Positions 18,018-25,931 of a stretch of 64,000 nucleotides of DNA are shown piece after piece. How positions within the stretch are numbered: position 1 is the first letter of the stretch; each line of letters starts with the position of its first letter. Source of the DNA: DASUPK01 sp963800285 (GTDB lineage Bacteria > Actinomycetota > Thermoleophilia > Solirubrobacterales > 70-9); the NCBI GenBank assembly GCA_963800285.1, contig CAWDAL010000010.1, forward strand, positions 186,001 to 250,000, written 5' to 3'. A model generated the notes under the pieces. The model ran no database searches. It had not been told where the DNA came from and saw only the letters and a list, made by a program, of their open reading frames with translations. A program made the translations under genes and the position numbers.

Positions 18018-19190
18018 ATGGGCTCACGGGCGATCGCGGTCAGCCCCGACGGCAAGAACGTCTACGTCGCCTCGTCCACCAGCAACGCGATCGCCATCTT
18101 CGACCGGGACAAGACCACCGGCGTACTCAGGCAGCCGAAGGGAGTGGGGGGCTGCATCGCGAGCGGGGGCGGCGGCGGTTGCGCTCGAGCCGTCGGGCTC
18201 GACGGAGCGAACTCCGTCGCCGTCAGCGCCGACGGCCGCAACGTCTACGCCACGGCACGCGACAGCAGCGCCGTGACCGCTTTCGAGCGAAACCGGAGGA
18301 CCGGTGCCCTTCGCCAGCTGCCCGGCGGCTGCCTCTCCGGGCTCCCGCTGCCCGGATGCACCAGCGGCGAAGCCCTGGTCGCTCCGGACGTCGTCGTCAG
18401 CTCCGATGGCCGCAACGTCTACGCCGGCGCCTTCTTCGGCAACGCCGTCGCGACCTTTACGCGCGACCCCTCCACCGGCGCGCTGACGCAGCCGGCGGGC
18501 ACCGCAGGCTGCATCGCGGAGTCGAACGCAGCCTGTGCGCCGGGGATCGCACTGGGCGCCGTCGAGGGCCTGGCGATCCGCCGGGATGGCTCGGAGGTGT
18601 ACACGGGCAGCGCTCTCTCCAACGCCATCGCGATCCTCACCAGGGACCCTTCCACCGGGATCCTCTCCCAGGCGACCAACGGCAGCGGCTGCATCACCAA
18701 CGCGCCCCTCAGCGGCTGCGCAACGGGCGTGGAGCTCGCGGGCGCCAACGCGGTCGCGCTCAGCCCCGGTGACAAGCAGGCGTACGTGACGTCTCTGTTC
18801 AGCAACAGCGTCACCTCGTTCAATCACGGGACCCTCACCCAGAAGCAAGGCACCACCGGCTGCCTCGTCCTGCTTCGCGCGGTTGGCTGCTCCTTCGGCC
18901 GCGCGATGAGCGCGCCTGAGGGGCTCGTGGTCGCTCCGGACGGCAGGAACGTGTACGTCGCCGCCTTCGCGACCGGAGCCCTCGACGTCCTCACGCGCAA
19001 CCGCGTCACGGGCCGGGTCCTGCAGAAGCCGGGCCGGTTCGGGTGCCTCGCCGCTCGCAGGCGGCCCGGGTGCGCGGGGGCGCGCGCTGTCCGCGGCATC
19101 AGCTCGGTCGCGATCAGCCCGGACGGCCGCTTCGTCTACTCGACCTCCTTCGCCAGCAATGCAGTCGACGTCTTCAGGAGGAGAGGATGA
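18018..19190 (+). CDS. Secreted beta-propeller (lactonase-like) repeat protein, N-terminus unclear
   Basis: A 390-residue repeat protein. A blade of about 55-60 residues recurs roughly seven times, each with a VSPDGKNVYVA-like strand, a SNAIA.F.RD turn, a TG.L.Q strand and a Cys-rich GC....GC segment, as in seven-bladed propellers of the lactonase/YVTN type. The open frame extends left of ATG 18018 to about 17838 and there encodes another half blade (TLKQLRGAAGCVGAR) and a signal-peptide-like stretch (SSALVLVPTT), but no ATG, GTG or TTG; the true start is therefore missing or altered. Probably extracytoplasmic. It overlaps the sulfatase gene by ATGA, so the two are coupled. Confidence 0.75.
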   Translation: MGSRAIAVSPDGKNVYVASSTSNAIAIFDRDKTTGVLRQPKGVGGCIASGGGGGCARAVGLDGANSVAVSADGRNVYATARDSSAVTAFERNRRTGALRQLPGGCLSGLPLPGCTSGEALVAPDVVVSSDGRNVYAGAFFGNAVATFTRDPSTGALTQPAGTAGCIAESNAACAPGIALGAVEGLAIRRDGSEVYTGSALSNAIAILTRDPSTGILSQATNGSGCITNAPLSGCATGVELAGANAVALSPGDKQAYVTSLFSNSVTSFNHGTLTQKQGTTGCLVLLRAVGCSFGRAMSAPEGLVVAPDGRNVYVAAFATGALDVLTRNRVTGRVLQKPGRFGCLAARRRPGCAGARAVRGISSVAISPDGRFVYSTSFASNAVDVFRRRG

Positions 19191-20796
19191 GCGAAACGCA
19201 CGACCGCGATGACGGGCTCACCCGTAAGGAGCTGCTCCAGTCCGGCGCGGGCGCCGCGGCGGGCCTGCTGCTCGCCCAGAGCGGCCTCGGGAGCGCGCTC
19301 GCCGCGACCGAGGCCAAGCGCAACCCGATCGCGGGGATGAACGTCATCCTGTTCCTCACCGACCAGGAGCGCGCGATCCAGCACTTCCCGCCCCGCTGGA
19401 TGCAGCGCAACCTGCCGGGGATGATGCGGCTGCGCAGCCGCGGGCTCAGCTTCGAACGGGCCTTCACCAACGCCTGCATGTGCTCGCCGGCGCGCTCGAC
19501 CCTGATGAGCGGCTACTTCCCCGCCCAGCATGGCGTCAAGTACACGCTCGAGGAGGACATGCCCGCGTCCCAGGGCTACCCCCAGGTCGAGCTGCCGCTT
19601 CCCCGGACCCTGCCGAACCTCGCCACCGTGATGGAGGCGGCGGGCTACAAGGTCGTCTACAAGGGCAAGTGGCACTGCTCCAAGCCCCCGCCCGGCCAGG
19701 AGGACGCCCCGGCCGACCTCCAGAGGTACGGCTTCAGCCGCTGGAATCCGCCCGACGCCGGTGCTGACCAGAGCATCCCTCAGGCCGGTGGAGGGTTCAC
19801 CGACAACGACGGCCGCTACATGGACGCTGTGGGCAACCCCGTGGATGGCGCGGAGGGAATCCTCCAGTACCTCTCGACCGCCGCCGCGAAGCAGCAGCCG
19901 TTCTTCATGGTGATCTCACTGGTCAACCCGCACGACGTCCTCTTCTATCCGGGGACGACGTTCGAGCGTCGGGCTACGACAGCTCGTGGACCAAGGGCGA
20001 CATCCAGATCCCGCGGACCAACGGCGAGGACCTCTCGACGAAGCCGACGGTCCAAGAGCAGTTCCTTCGCATCTTCAACCTGACCGGCAAGCCGAAGAAC
20101 GACAAGCAGAGGCGGGCCTACCTGAACTTCTACGGCAACCTGATGCGCTCCTCCGACTACTACCTGACCCAGGTGCTGAACAATCTCCAGGAGCAGGGCC
20201 TCTACGACAACACACTGATCGTCCGCACCGCCGACCACGGCGAGATGGGACTGGCCCACGGCGGACTGCGCCAGAAGAACTTCAACCTCTACGAGGAGGC
20301 GCTCCGGGTGCCCCTCGTCTACTCGAACCCGAAGCTCTTCCCGCGCCCGGTCTCCACCAACTCGATGGTCTCCCACGTGGATTTCATGCCGACGCTGGCG
20401 AGCCTGGCGGGGGCGCCATTGAGCGCCCGGGCCGACTGGCAGGGCGTCGACTACTCGTCACTGGTCCTCAACGGCGGAAAGGCGAAGCCGCCGCAGGACT
20501 ACATCGTCTTCACCTACGACGACTACCAGTCGGGTCAGAAGAGCAAGCCCTACCCGAAGGCGCCGAACCACATCATCAGCATCCGCGAACGCCGCTGGAA
20601 GCTCGCCAAGTACTACGACGTCAAGCGCCAGAAGCCGCCGCAGTGGGAGATGTACGACCTGAAGCACGATCCCCTCGAGACCACGAACCTCGCCTATCCG
20701 GGATTCCAGCGGAACGCGGTGCAACAGGCCCAGTTCGAGCGGCTGAAGAACAAGCTCGAGCGGGTCAGGAAGACCCGCCTGCACCGGTTCCAGTAG
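19187..20796 (+). pseudogene. TAT-exported sulfatase (arylsulfatase family), frameshifted
   Basis: The N-terminal segment TRKELLQSGAGAAAGLLLAQ resembles a twin-arginine signal with an RK pair. The formylglycine motif is C99-S-P-A-R (MCSPARSTLMSGYF), so it is a Cys-type sulfatase needing a maturation enzyme; the metal site aspartates are in FLTDQ and later TADHGEMG. At about 19965-19970 the frame changes (net loss of one base): before it NPHDVLFYPG, after it SGYDSSWTKGDIQIP and onward through DHGEMGLAHGG to the stop at 20796. Sulfatase and alkaline-phosphatase-like relatives hydrolyse sulfate or phosphonate esters; the substrate is unknown. Confidence 0.8.
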
Positions 20797-21440
20797 AGGC
20801 GCTCGGTTGGCCGCCCGCGGCGAGCCTCAGCCCCGGGCGCAACCGCTTGGGCAGCTCGACGCGCAACCGCCAGCTCGCGCCCGAGAAGTTCCGATTGGCG
20901 ACCGTCGCGAACCCCGCCTCGTCCTCGCGCAGGGCGAGCAGCAGGTGCGCCACCCGATCGGCGGGCGGCAGGTCGCCGGCCTCGCCGACTCGCACGCAGA
21001 AGCAGTGGACGCGGTGTCCTCCCGGCCTGACCAGGATCGCCCCCTCCTGGCCGACCAGCCATGCTCCGAGCTGGCCCGCTGGAGTGCCAGGCCCGTCTCC
21101 GTGAGCAATCGCGAGATTCGTGGCCGACCAGGTCGCCGAGAAGACCGAGAGCTGTGTGATCCTCAGGTCGCCGGGGGTCCGCACTCCCGATCGGCTTCAC
21201 CCCGCGGGCCCCGCGACGCGCCTGAAGGTGGAGCACCGCGATCCCGTGGCCAAGGAAGATCGCGGACACAGGGAACGCCAGCGGCTGGATCCAGACGAGC
21301 AGCGCCGCCGGAAGCCCGAAGGTGACGACCACCCCGATGCTCCAGAGCGTCCAGATCCGGCCCTCGCGGGCCAGGCTTCGCTCACTGGCTCGTCGCCGCC
21401 ACGGCATCGCCGCCGCTTCGGCGAGAACGCCTGCCTCCAT
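20765..21440 (-). pseudogene. Conserved membrane protein of unknown function, two frameshifts
   Basis: Three frames join into one protein. From ATG 21440 come a charged N-terminus, two membrane helices (TLWSIGVVVTFGLPAALLVW and PVSAIFLGHGIAVLHL) and ALGLLGDLVGHESRD; a short stretch LTETGLALQR continues in a second frame from about 21107; and QLGAWLVGQEGAILVRPGGH, FCVRVG and ANRNFSGASWRLRVELPKR follow in a third frame from about 21075. Both changes are net losses of one base, 32 bp apart. The soluble C-terminal region looks conserved but I cannot assign a family. The 3' end overlaps the convergent sulfatase by 32 bp, and the 74-residue gene lies 7 bp upstream. Confidence 0.55.
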
Positions 21441-21447
21441 CGTGCCT

Positions 21448-21672
21448 CTAGCCTCCAGCGATGGGGCGGCGCAGGACGACCAGATCCGCGTCGAGCGGCA
21501 GCTCGCGCACGATCTCGGCGGAGCCGTCCGCCAGGGTGGCGCTCGCCAGCATCCCTTCATCGAGCTCGCGGCGGAAGGCGTCGATCGCCGCCCGCTGGGA
21601 GTCGGCGTCCTCGATCGTCCAGCTCGCCAGCTCGGTGTGCCCCGTCCGATCCAGCCTGATCAACCTCGACAT
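21448..21672 (-). CDS. Small conserved-looking protein, 74 residues
   Basis: ATG 21672 is preceded on the minus strand by AAGGAGGA about 6 nt away, an unusually strong Shine-Dalgarno for this genome, which is why I call it real. The product starts MSRLIRLDRTGHTELASW, has an acidic middle (AFRRELDEGMLASATLADG) and ends VVLRRPIAGG; no membrane segment or known domain is visible. It lies directly before the frameshifted membrane gene (7 bp gap), so the two probably form an operon, divergent from leuS. Function unknown. Confidence 0.65.
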   Translation of the reverse strand: MSRLIRLDRTGHTELASWTIEDADSQRAAIDAFRRELDEGMLASATLADGSAEIVRELPLDADLVVLRRPIAGG

Positions 21673-21717
21673 CCCCGTTCCTCCTTCTCTCGCCTGCTGC
21701 TGAATATACGCCGCTCG

Positions 21718-21723
21718 TAAACT
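21718..21723 (+). promoter_or_regulatory. Probable -10 of leuS (TAAACT)
   Basis: TAAACT lies 9 nt before ATG 21733, giving a transcript with almost no leader; no Shine-Dalgarno is present. A minus-strand TATATT at 21703-21708 may serve the divergent 74-residue gene. Confidence 0.45.
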
Positions 21724-21732
21724 GGCCCCGCG

Positions 21733-24270
21733 ATGGCAGAGACCGAGACAACCGGGCGCTACGACCCCGCCGCGATCGAGCGGAAGTGGCAGCTCGCCTG
21801 GGAGGCCGAGAACACCTGGGTTGTCGCCAACCCCGGATCCCCGGAGTTCGACGAAACCAAGCCGAAGAGCTACGTGCTCGAGATGCTGCCCTACCCGTCC
21901 GGCGAGCCTCACGTCGGGCACCTGAAGACCTATTCGGTGGGCGACGCGATCGCCCATTTCCGGCGTCGGCGGGGTTTCAGCGTCCTGCATCCGATGGGCT
22001 ACGACGCCTTCGGGCTGCCGGCCGAGAACAACGCCATCAACACGGGCGAGCATCCGCGTGCCGCGACCGAGGCGTCGATCGCGTCGTTCCGTGAGCAGTT
22101 CATGCGCTGGGGCATCTCGATCGACTGGACCCGCGAGTTCGGCACTCACCAGCCCGCCTACTACCGCTGGACGCAGTGGATCTTCCTGAAGCTGTACGAG
22201 CGCGGCCTCGCCCACCGCCACGAGGCGCCGGTGCAGTGGTGCCCGAAGGACCAGACGGTGCTCGCCAACGAGCAGGTGATCGACGGGCACTGCGAGCGCT
22301 GCGGGACGCTGGTCGAGCAGCGCAAGCTCGAGCAGTGGTTCTTCCGGATCACGGAGTACGCGCAGCAGCTCCTCGATGACTTCGACCTGCTCGAGTCGTG
22401 GCCCGAGAACGTGGTCACGATGCAGCGGAACTGGATCGGCCGCTCGGAGGGCGCCGAGGTGATCTTCCGCTGCGAGGAGCTGGAGATCGACTTCCCGGTC
22501 TTCACGACTCGCCCGGACACGCTCTTCGGCGCCACCTTCTTCGTCCTGGCGCCCGAGCATCCGATGGTCGAGCGCCTGGCGGAGGGGACGGAGCAGGAGC
22601 AGGCGGTCCGCGAATACGTCAACGAGTCGGCTCGCGCGACGGCGGAGGAGCGAGCCGACGAGGAGCGCCAGAAGACCGGCGTGCCGCTCGGCCGCGAGGT
22701 CGTCAACCCCGTCAACGGAGAGCGCATCCCGATGTTCGTCGCCGACTACGTGCTGATGGAGTACGGCACCGGCGCGATCATGGCCGTGCCCGCCCACGAC
22801 GAGCGCGACTACGAGTTCGCGAAGACATACGACCTGCCCATCCAGCGCGTGATCGAGGGGACCGATCCGGAGCAGTCCCGCGACGACGAAGGGCTGCCGT
22901 ATTCGGGCGATGGCGCGATGGTCGACTCGGGCCGCTTCGACGGCAAGCACAACCGCGAGGCCTACGACGAGATCGTCGCCTGGCTGGAGTCGGAGGGCCG
23001 CGGCAAGCCGTCGGTCAACTACCGCCTCCGCGACTGGCTCGTCTCGCGTCAGCGCTACTGGGGCGCGCCGATCCCGATCCTCTACTGCGACGAGTGCGGC
23101 ATGGTCCCGGTTCCCGAGGACCAGCTTCCGGTGTTGCTGCCCGACGTCGAGGAGTACTCCCCCAAGGGAAAGAGCCCGCTCGCGGCCGCCGAGGACTGGG
23201 TCAACACCGAGTGCCCGAAGTGCGGCGGCCCGGCCCGTCGAGAGACGGACACCATGGACACCTTCGTCGACTCTTCCTGGTACTTCCTCCGCTACCTCGA
23301 CCCGCGCAACGACGAGCAGTGCTGGGCCCGGGAGGTCGCCGACTACTGGATGCCCGTCGACCAGTACATCGGCGGCGTCGAGCACGCGATCCTCCACCTG
23401 ATGTACGCGCGCTTCTTCGTGAAGGCACTGCACGACATGGACCTGCTGGAGGCGCGCGAGCCGTTCGCCAACCTCTTCACCCAGGGGATGATCACCCGCG
23501 ACGGGGCGAAGATGTCCAAGTCGAGAGGGAACACCGTGAGCCCCGCCGAGTACGTCGAGCGCTTCGGAGCCGACACCCTGCGGACCTACATCTGCTTCAT
23601 GGGGCCGCCGATCAAGGGCGGCGACTGGTCGGACGAGGGAGCGGAGGGGATCTTCCGGTTCCTCTCGCGGCTCTGGCGCCTCGGCCGCGAGGTCGCGAAG
23701 AAGACCGAAGCGTCGAAGGTGGTTGGCGCGCCCGCAGCCGAAGGCGAGGACGCGCCTATTGATGGCGAAGCCAGGCAGCTCCTCGCCAAGTCCCACTGGG
23801 CGATCGACAAGGTCACCCGCGACATCGACCCCCGCTTCCAGTTCAACACCGCGATCTCGGCGGTGATGGAGCTGGTCAACGAGACCTACCGTCTCAAGGA
23901 CGGGCTCTACGACGACCAGACGGGCGCCGCCGCCGTCCGATTCGCCACGGCGACCGCGGTCTCGCTGCTCTTCCCGTTCGCCCCTCACCTCTGCTCGGAG
24001 GTGTACGAGTGGCTGGCGGGCGAGCGCCTCTGGGAGCAGCCCTGGCCCGAGGCCGACCCGGATCTGCTCGAGCGGGACACCTACATGCTGGTCGTCCAGG
24101 TGAACGGCAAGCTCCGGGACCGGATCGAGGTGGGCGCCGACACGGCCGAGGAGGAGCTGATCTCACTGGCCAAATCGAGCGAGAACGTCCAGCGGCATCT
24201 CGATGGCAAGGCGGTCGCCAAGGAGATCGTCGTGCCTGGCCGGCTGGTCAACTTCGTCGTAAAGGGATGA
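21733..24270 (+). CDS. leuS: Leucyl-tRNA synthetase
   Basis: Charges tRNA-Leu. This is an 845-residue class Ia synthetase with the HIGH-type motif in PYPSGEPHVGHL (about residues 56-67), a zinc-type C-x-x-C cluster (WCPKDQ, CERCG), the CP1 editing domain (FTTRPDTLFGATFFV, and GTGAIMAVPAHDERDYEFA with the editing aspartate) and the KMSKS motif (GAKMSKSRGN). The C-terminal anticodon-binding domain ends VNGKLRDRIEV...VVPGRLVNFVVKG. Length and order match bacterial LeuRS. It is followed closely by a cupin gene. Confidence 0.97.
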   Translation: MAETETTGRYDPAAIERKWQLAWEAENTWVVANPGSPEFDETKPKSYVLEMLPYPSGEPHVGHLKTYSVGDAIAHFRRRRGFSVLHPMGYDAFGLPAENNAINTGEHPRAATEASIASFREQFMRWGISIDWTREFGTHQPAYYRWTQWIFLKLYERGLAHRHEAPVQWCPKDQTVLANEQVIDGHCERCGTLVEQRKLEQWFFRITEYAQQLLDDFDLLESWPENVVTMQRNWIGRSEGAEVIFRCEELEIDFPVFTTRPDTLFGATFFVLAPEHPMVERLAEGTEQEQAVREYVNESARATAEERADEERQKTGVPLGREVVNPVNGERIPMFVADYVLMEYGTGAIMAVPAHDERDYEFAKTYDLPIQRVIEGTDPEQSRDDEGLPYSGDGAMVDSGRFDGKHNREAYDEIVAWLESEGRGKPSVNYRLRDWLVSRQRYWGAPIPILYCDECGMVPVPEDQLPVLLPDVEEYSPKGKSPLAAAEDWVNTECPKCGGPARRETDTMDTFVDSSWYFLRYLDPRNDEQCWAREVADYWMPVDQYIGGVEHAILHLMYARFFVKALHDMDLLEAREPFANLFTQGMITRDGAKMSKSRGNTVSPAEYVERFGADTLRTYICFMGPPIKGGDWSDEGAEGIFRFLSRLWRLGREVAKKTEASKVVGAPAAEGEDAPIDGEARQLLAKSHWAIDKVTRDIDPRFQFNTAISAVMELVNETYRLKDGLYDDQTGAAAVRFATATAVSLLFPFAPHLCSEVYEWLAGERLWEQPWPEADPDLLERDTYMLVVQVNGKLRDRIEVGADTAEEELISLAKSSENVQRHLDGKAVAKEIVVPGRLVNFVVKG

Positions 24271-24287
24271 TCTGGTAGAAAGGCCGT

Positions 24288-24683
24288 GTGCTGGTCAGGC
24301 GGCTCGCGGAGGCTCCCACGGAGGAGTGGCACAGGCTCCGCAATCACATCCTCATGGACGCCGGAGAGCTCGGCTCCCGGAACATGTCAGTCACCTGGCT
24401 GGAGGTCCCGGCGGGGATCGATCAGGTCCTTCACTCGCATGAGGAGTCCGAGCAGGTCTACATCGTGGCGAGTGGCCGCGGCACGATGACCGTCGCCGGA
24501 GATACACAGGAGATCTCCGAGGGAGACCTGATCCTCGTCCCGCCGGCGACGGACCACTCGATCGCCAACGGCAACTCGGCAGATCTCTGCTGCGTCTCGG
24601 TGCAGTCGCCGCCCGTCGCGGTCTCCGAGGTCTTCGGGCGCTCCGGCGTCGGCGTCGCCTCCGAGTACGACGACGAGGAGTAG
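24288..24683 (+). CDS. Cupin-domain protein
   Basis: A 131-residue single cupin barrel. Motif 1 is seen in VLHSHEESEQVYIVASGRG (His-His-Glu metal ligands) and motif 2 in GDLILVPPATDHSIANGN (His ligand). Such proteins bind a metal and may be isomerases, dioxygenases or sensors; function here is unknown. GTG 24288 lies 17 bp after leuS with TAGAAA 6 nt upstream, close to the TANNNT pattern, and no Shine-Dalgarno. Confidence 0.85.
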   Translation: MLVRRLAEAPTEEWHRLRNHILMDAGELGSRNMSVTWLEVPAGIDQVLHSHEESEQVYIVASGRGTMTVAGDTQEISEGDLILVPPATDHSIANGNSADLCCVSVQSPPVAVSEVFGRSGVGVASEYDDEE

Positions 24684-24709
24684 GACCGACCGTTCTCCGT
24701 CCTAGAGCC

Positions 24710-24979
24710 ATGCAGGCTCGAAAGCGAGTGATCGTTCGAGGGCGGGTTCAGGGAGTCTTCTTCCGGGACACCACGAGACAGCGCGCGGAAGCAGCGGGCG
24801 TGGCCGGCTGGGTCCGCAACACCCCGGAAGGGACCGTCGAGGCGGTCTTCGAGGGAGAGCCGGAGGCGGTCGAGCAGATGGTCGAGTTCTGCCGCCGCGG
24901 GCCGGGCAGGTCGGAGGTCACGGGGATCGATGCGGAGGAGGAGCAGCCCGAAGGTCTCTCCGGATTCGAAGTCCGCTGA
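24710..24979 (+). CDS. acyP: Acylphosphatase
   Basis: Hydrolyses the carboxyl-phosphate bond of acyl phosphates. At 89 residues it matches the usual family length. The phosphate loop and catalytic arginine are in VRGRVQGVFFRDTTRQ, and the catalytic asparagine in GVAGWVRNTPEGTVEAVFEG. It ends SGFEVR, as is typical. A cytoplasmic single-domain enzyme, 26 bp after the cupin gene. Confidence 0.94.
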   Translation: MQARKRVIVRGRVQGVFFRDTTRQRAEAAGVAGWVRNTPEGTVEAVFEGEPEAVEQMVEFCRRGPGRSEVTGIDAEEEQPEGLSGFEVR

Positions 24980-25053
24980 AGCGCGGCCGAGCAGACGCTG
25001 ATTCGAGACGAAGGCCGAGGGTCTCGTGACCGGCGCGAGGGCAAGCTGCGTCC

Positions 25054-25626
25054 GTGCCGGAGCTCAGCCGCCCGCAACTGCTGATCTATGCCGTGATCGC
25101 GGTCGCGATCCTGTTCGTCGGAGCTCGCTGGATCCGCGCGGGCGGCGGTGGGTCGGCCGGCGGCGCGGAGGTCAGCTTCGCGGCGGACTCATCGCATGAG
25201 GGAGAGGGCACCCGGGACGTCGTGGTCCACGTCGCCGGCGACGTGCGGCGGCCCGGCGTCTATCGCCTGCCGGCCGGGTCGCGGGTGACCGACGCCGTCA
25301 GGCGGGCCGGCGGCTTCGGCGGCGACGCGAATCAGGACGCGATCAACCTCGCGGCGCGGCTCAGCGACGGCCAGCAGGTCGTCGTGCCCGGTCCCGGCGC
25401 GGCCGCCGCCGGCTCGGCGGTGGGCGGGCGGACCGGCCCGATCAGCCTCGGGAGCGCCACCGTCGAGCAACTCGACGGGATCGAGGGCATCGGCCCCGTC
25501 ACCGCGCAGAAGATCATCGAATTCCGGGACCAGCACGGAGGGCTCTCCTCGATCAATCAGCTCGACGAGGTGGACGGCATCGGCCCCTCGACCATGGAAG
25601 CGCTCAGGGCCGCGTTGCAGCCCTGA
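25054..25626 (+). CDS. comEA: ComEA-like DNA-binding competence protein
   Basis: Binds double-stranded DNA outside the membrane and hands it to ComEC during natural transformation. The 190 residues comprise a membrane anchor (about 9-27, LIYAVIAVAILFVGARW), an SLBB domain (about 58-110, VVVHVAGDVRRPGVYRLPAG) and a C-terminal double helix-hairpin-helix (ATVEQLDGIEGIGPVTAQKI and INQLDEVDGIGPSTMEALR). comEC follows 305 bp later, and holA after that, the usual order. Confidence 0.94.
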   Translation: MPELSRPQLLIYAVIAVAILFVGARWIRAGGGGSAGGAEVSFAADSSHEGEGTRDVVVHVAGDVRRPGVYRLPAGSRVTDAVRRAGGFGGDANQDAINLAARLSDGQQVVVPGPGAAAAGSAVGGRTGPISLGSATVEQLDGIEGIGPVTAQKIIEFRDQHGGLSSINQLDEVDGIGPSTMEALRAALQP

Positions 25627-25638
25627 GCGCCAGTCGAA

Positions 25639-25875
25639 TCAGTGGCCGAGCAGACGGTCCCATTCATTCCGGCGATTGCCGACGTTCTCCTCCTCGGCGC
25701 GCTGATTGCCTCGCGGGATGCTGCCCGCGTGGCCCTCTGCCGCGTGCATGTCGGCCCGGCGCCGGTCGAGGTGTGCTTGCTCGGTCTGGGCGCGCTGTCG
25801 CGCACGACCGTCAGACGGGTTGCGCTTCGCTTCGCTGCGGCGCACCCTCGTGTCACGTTCGCGGTTCGTCGTCAT
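25639..25875 (-). CDS. Small hydrophilic protein, 78 residues
   Basis: Lies between comEA and comEC on the opposite strand. ATG 25875 has GGAGGAG about 2-3 nt upstream, a good ribosome site for this genome. The product is very rich in Arg, Glu, Asn and Gln (MTTNRERDTRVRRSEAKRN, then RADMHAAEGHAGSI, ending NEWDRLLGH), probably largely helical or disordered, with no membrane segment. I recognise no family. It fills most of the 305-bp comEA-comEC gap, which otherwise holds nothing. Confidence 0.5.
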   Translation of the reverse strand: MTTNRERDTRVRRSEAKRNPSDGRARQRAQTEQAHLDRRRADMHAAEGHAGSIPRGNQRAEEENVGNRRNEWDRLLGH

Positions 25876-25931
25876 CGCTCCTCCAACGGGTCGAAGCTCG
25901 CGTTCAGTTCCGCGTACCACCTGACCACTGA

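Noticed and set aside
21448..23988. 846-codon open frame antisense to leuS
   Set aside because: The only coding-like part is the first-called 74-residue gene at 21448-21672; the rest mirrors leuS in a high-GC genome where antisense frames stay open, and its residue content (Arg/Leu/Asp/Val repeats) is typical of such shadows.
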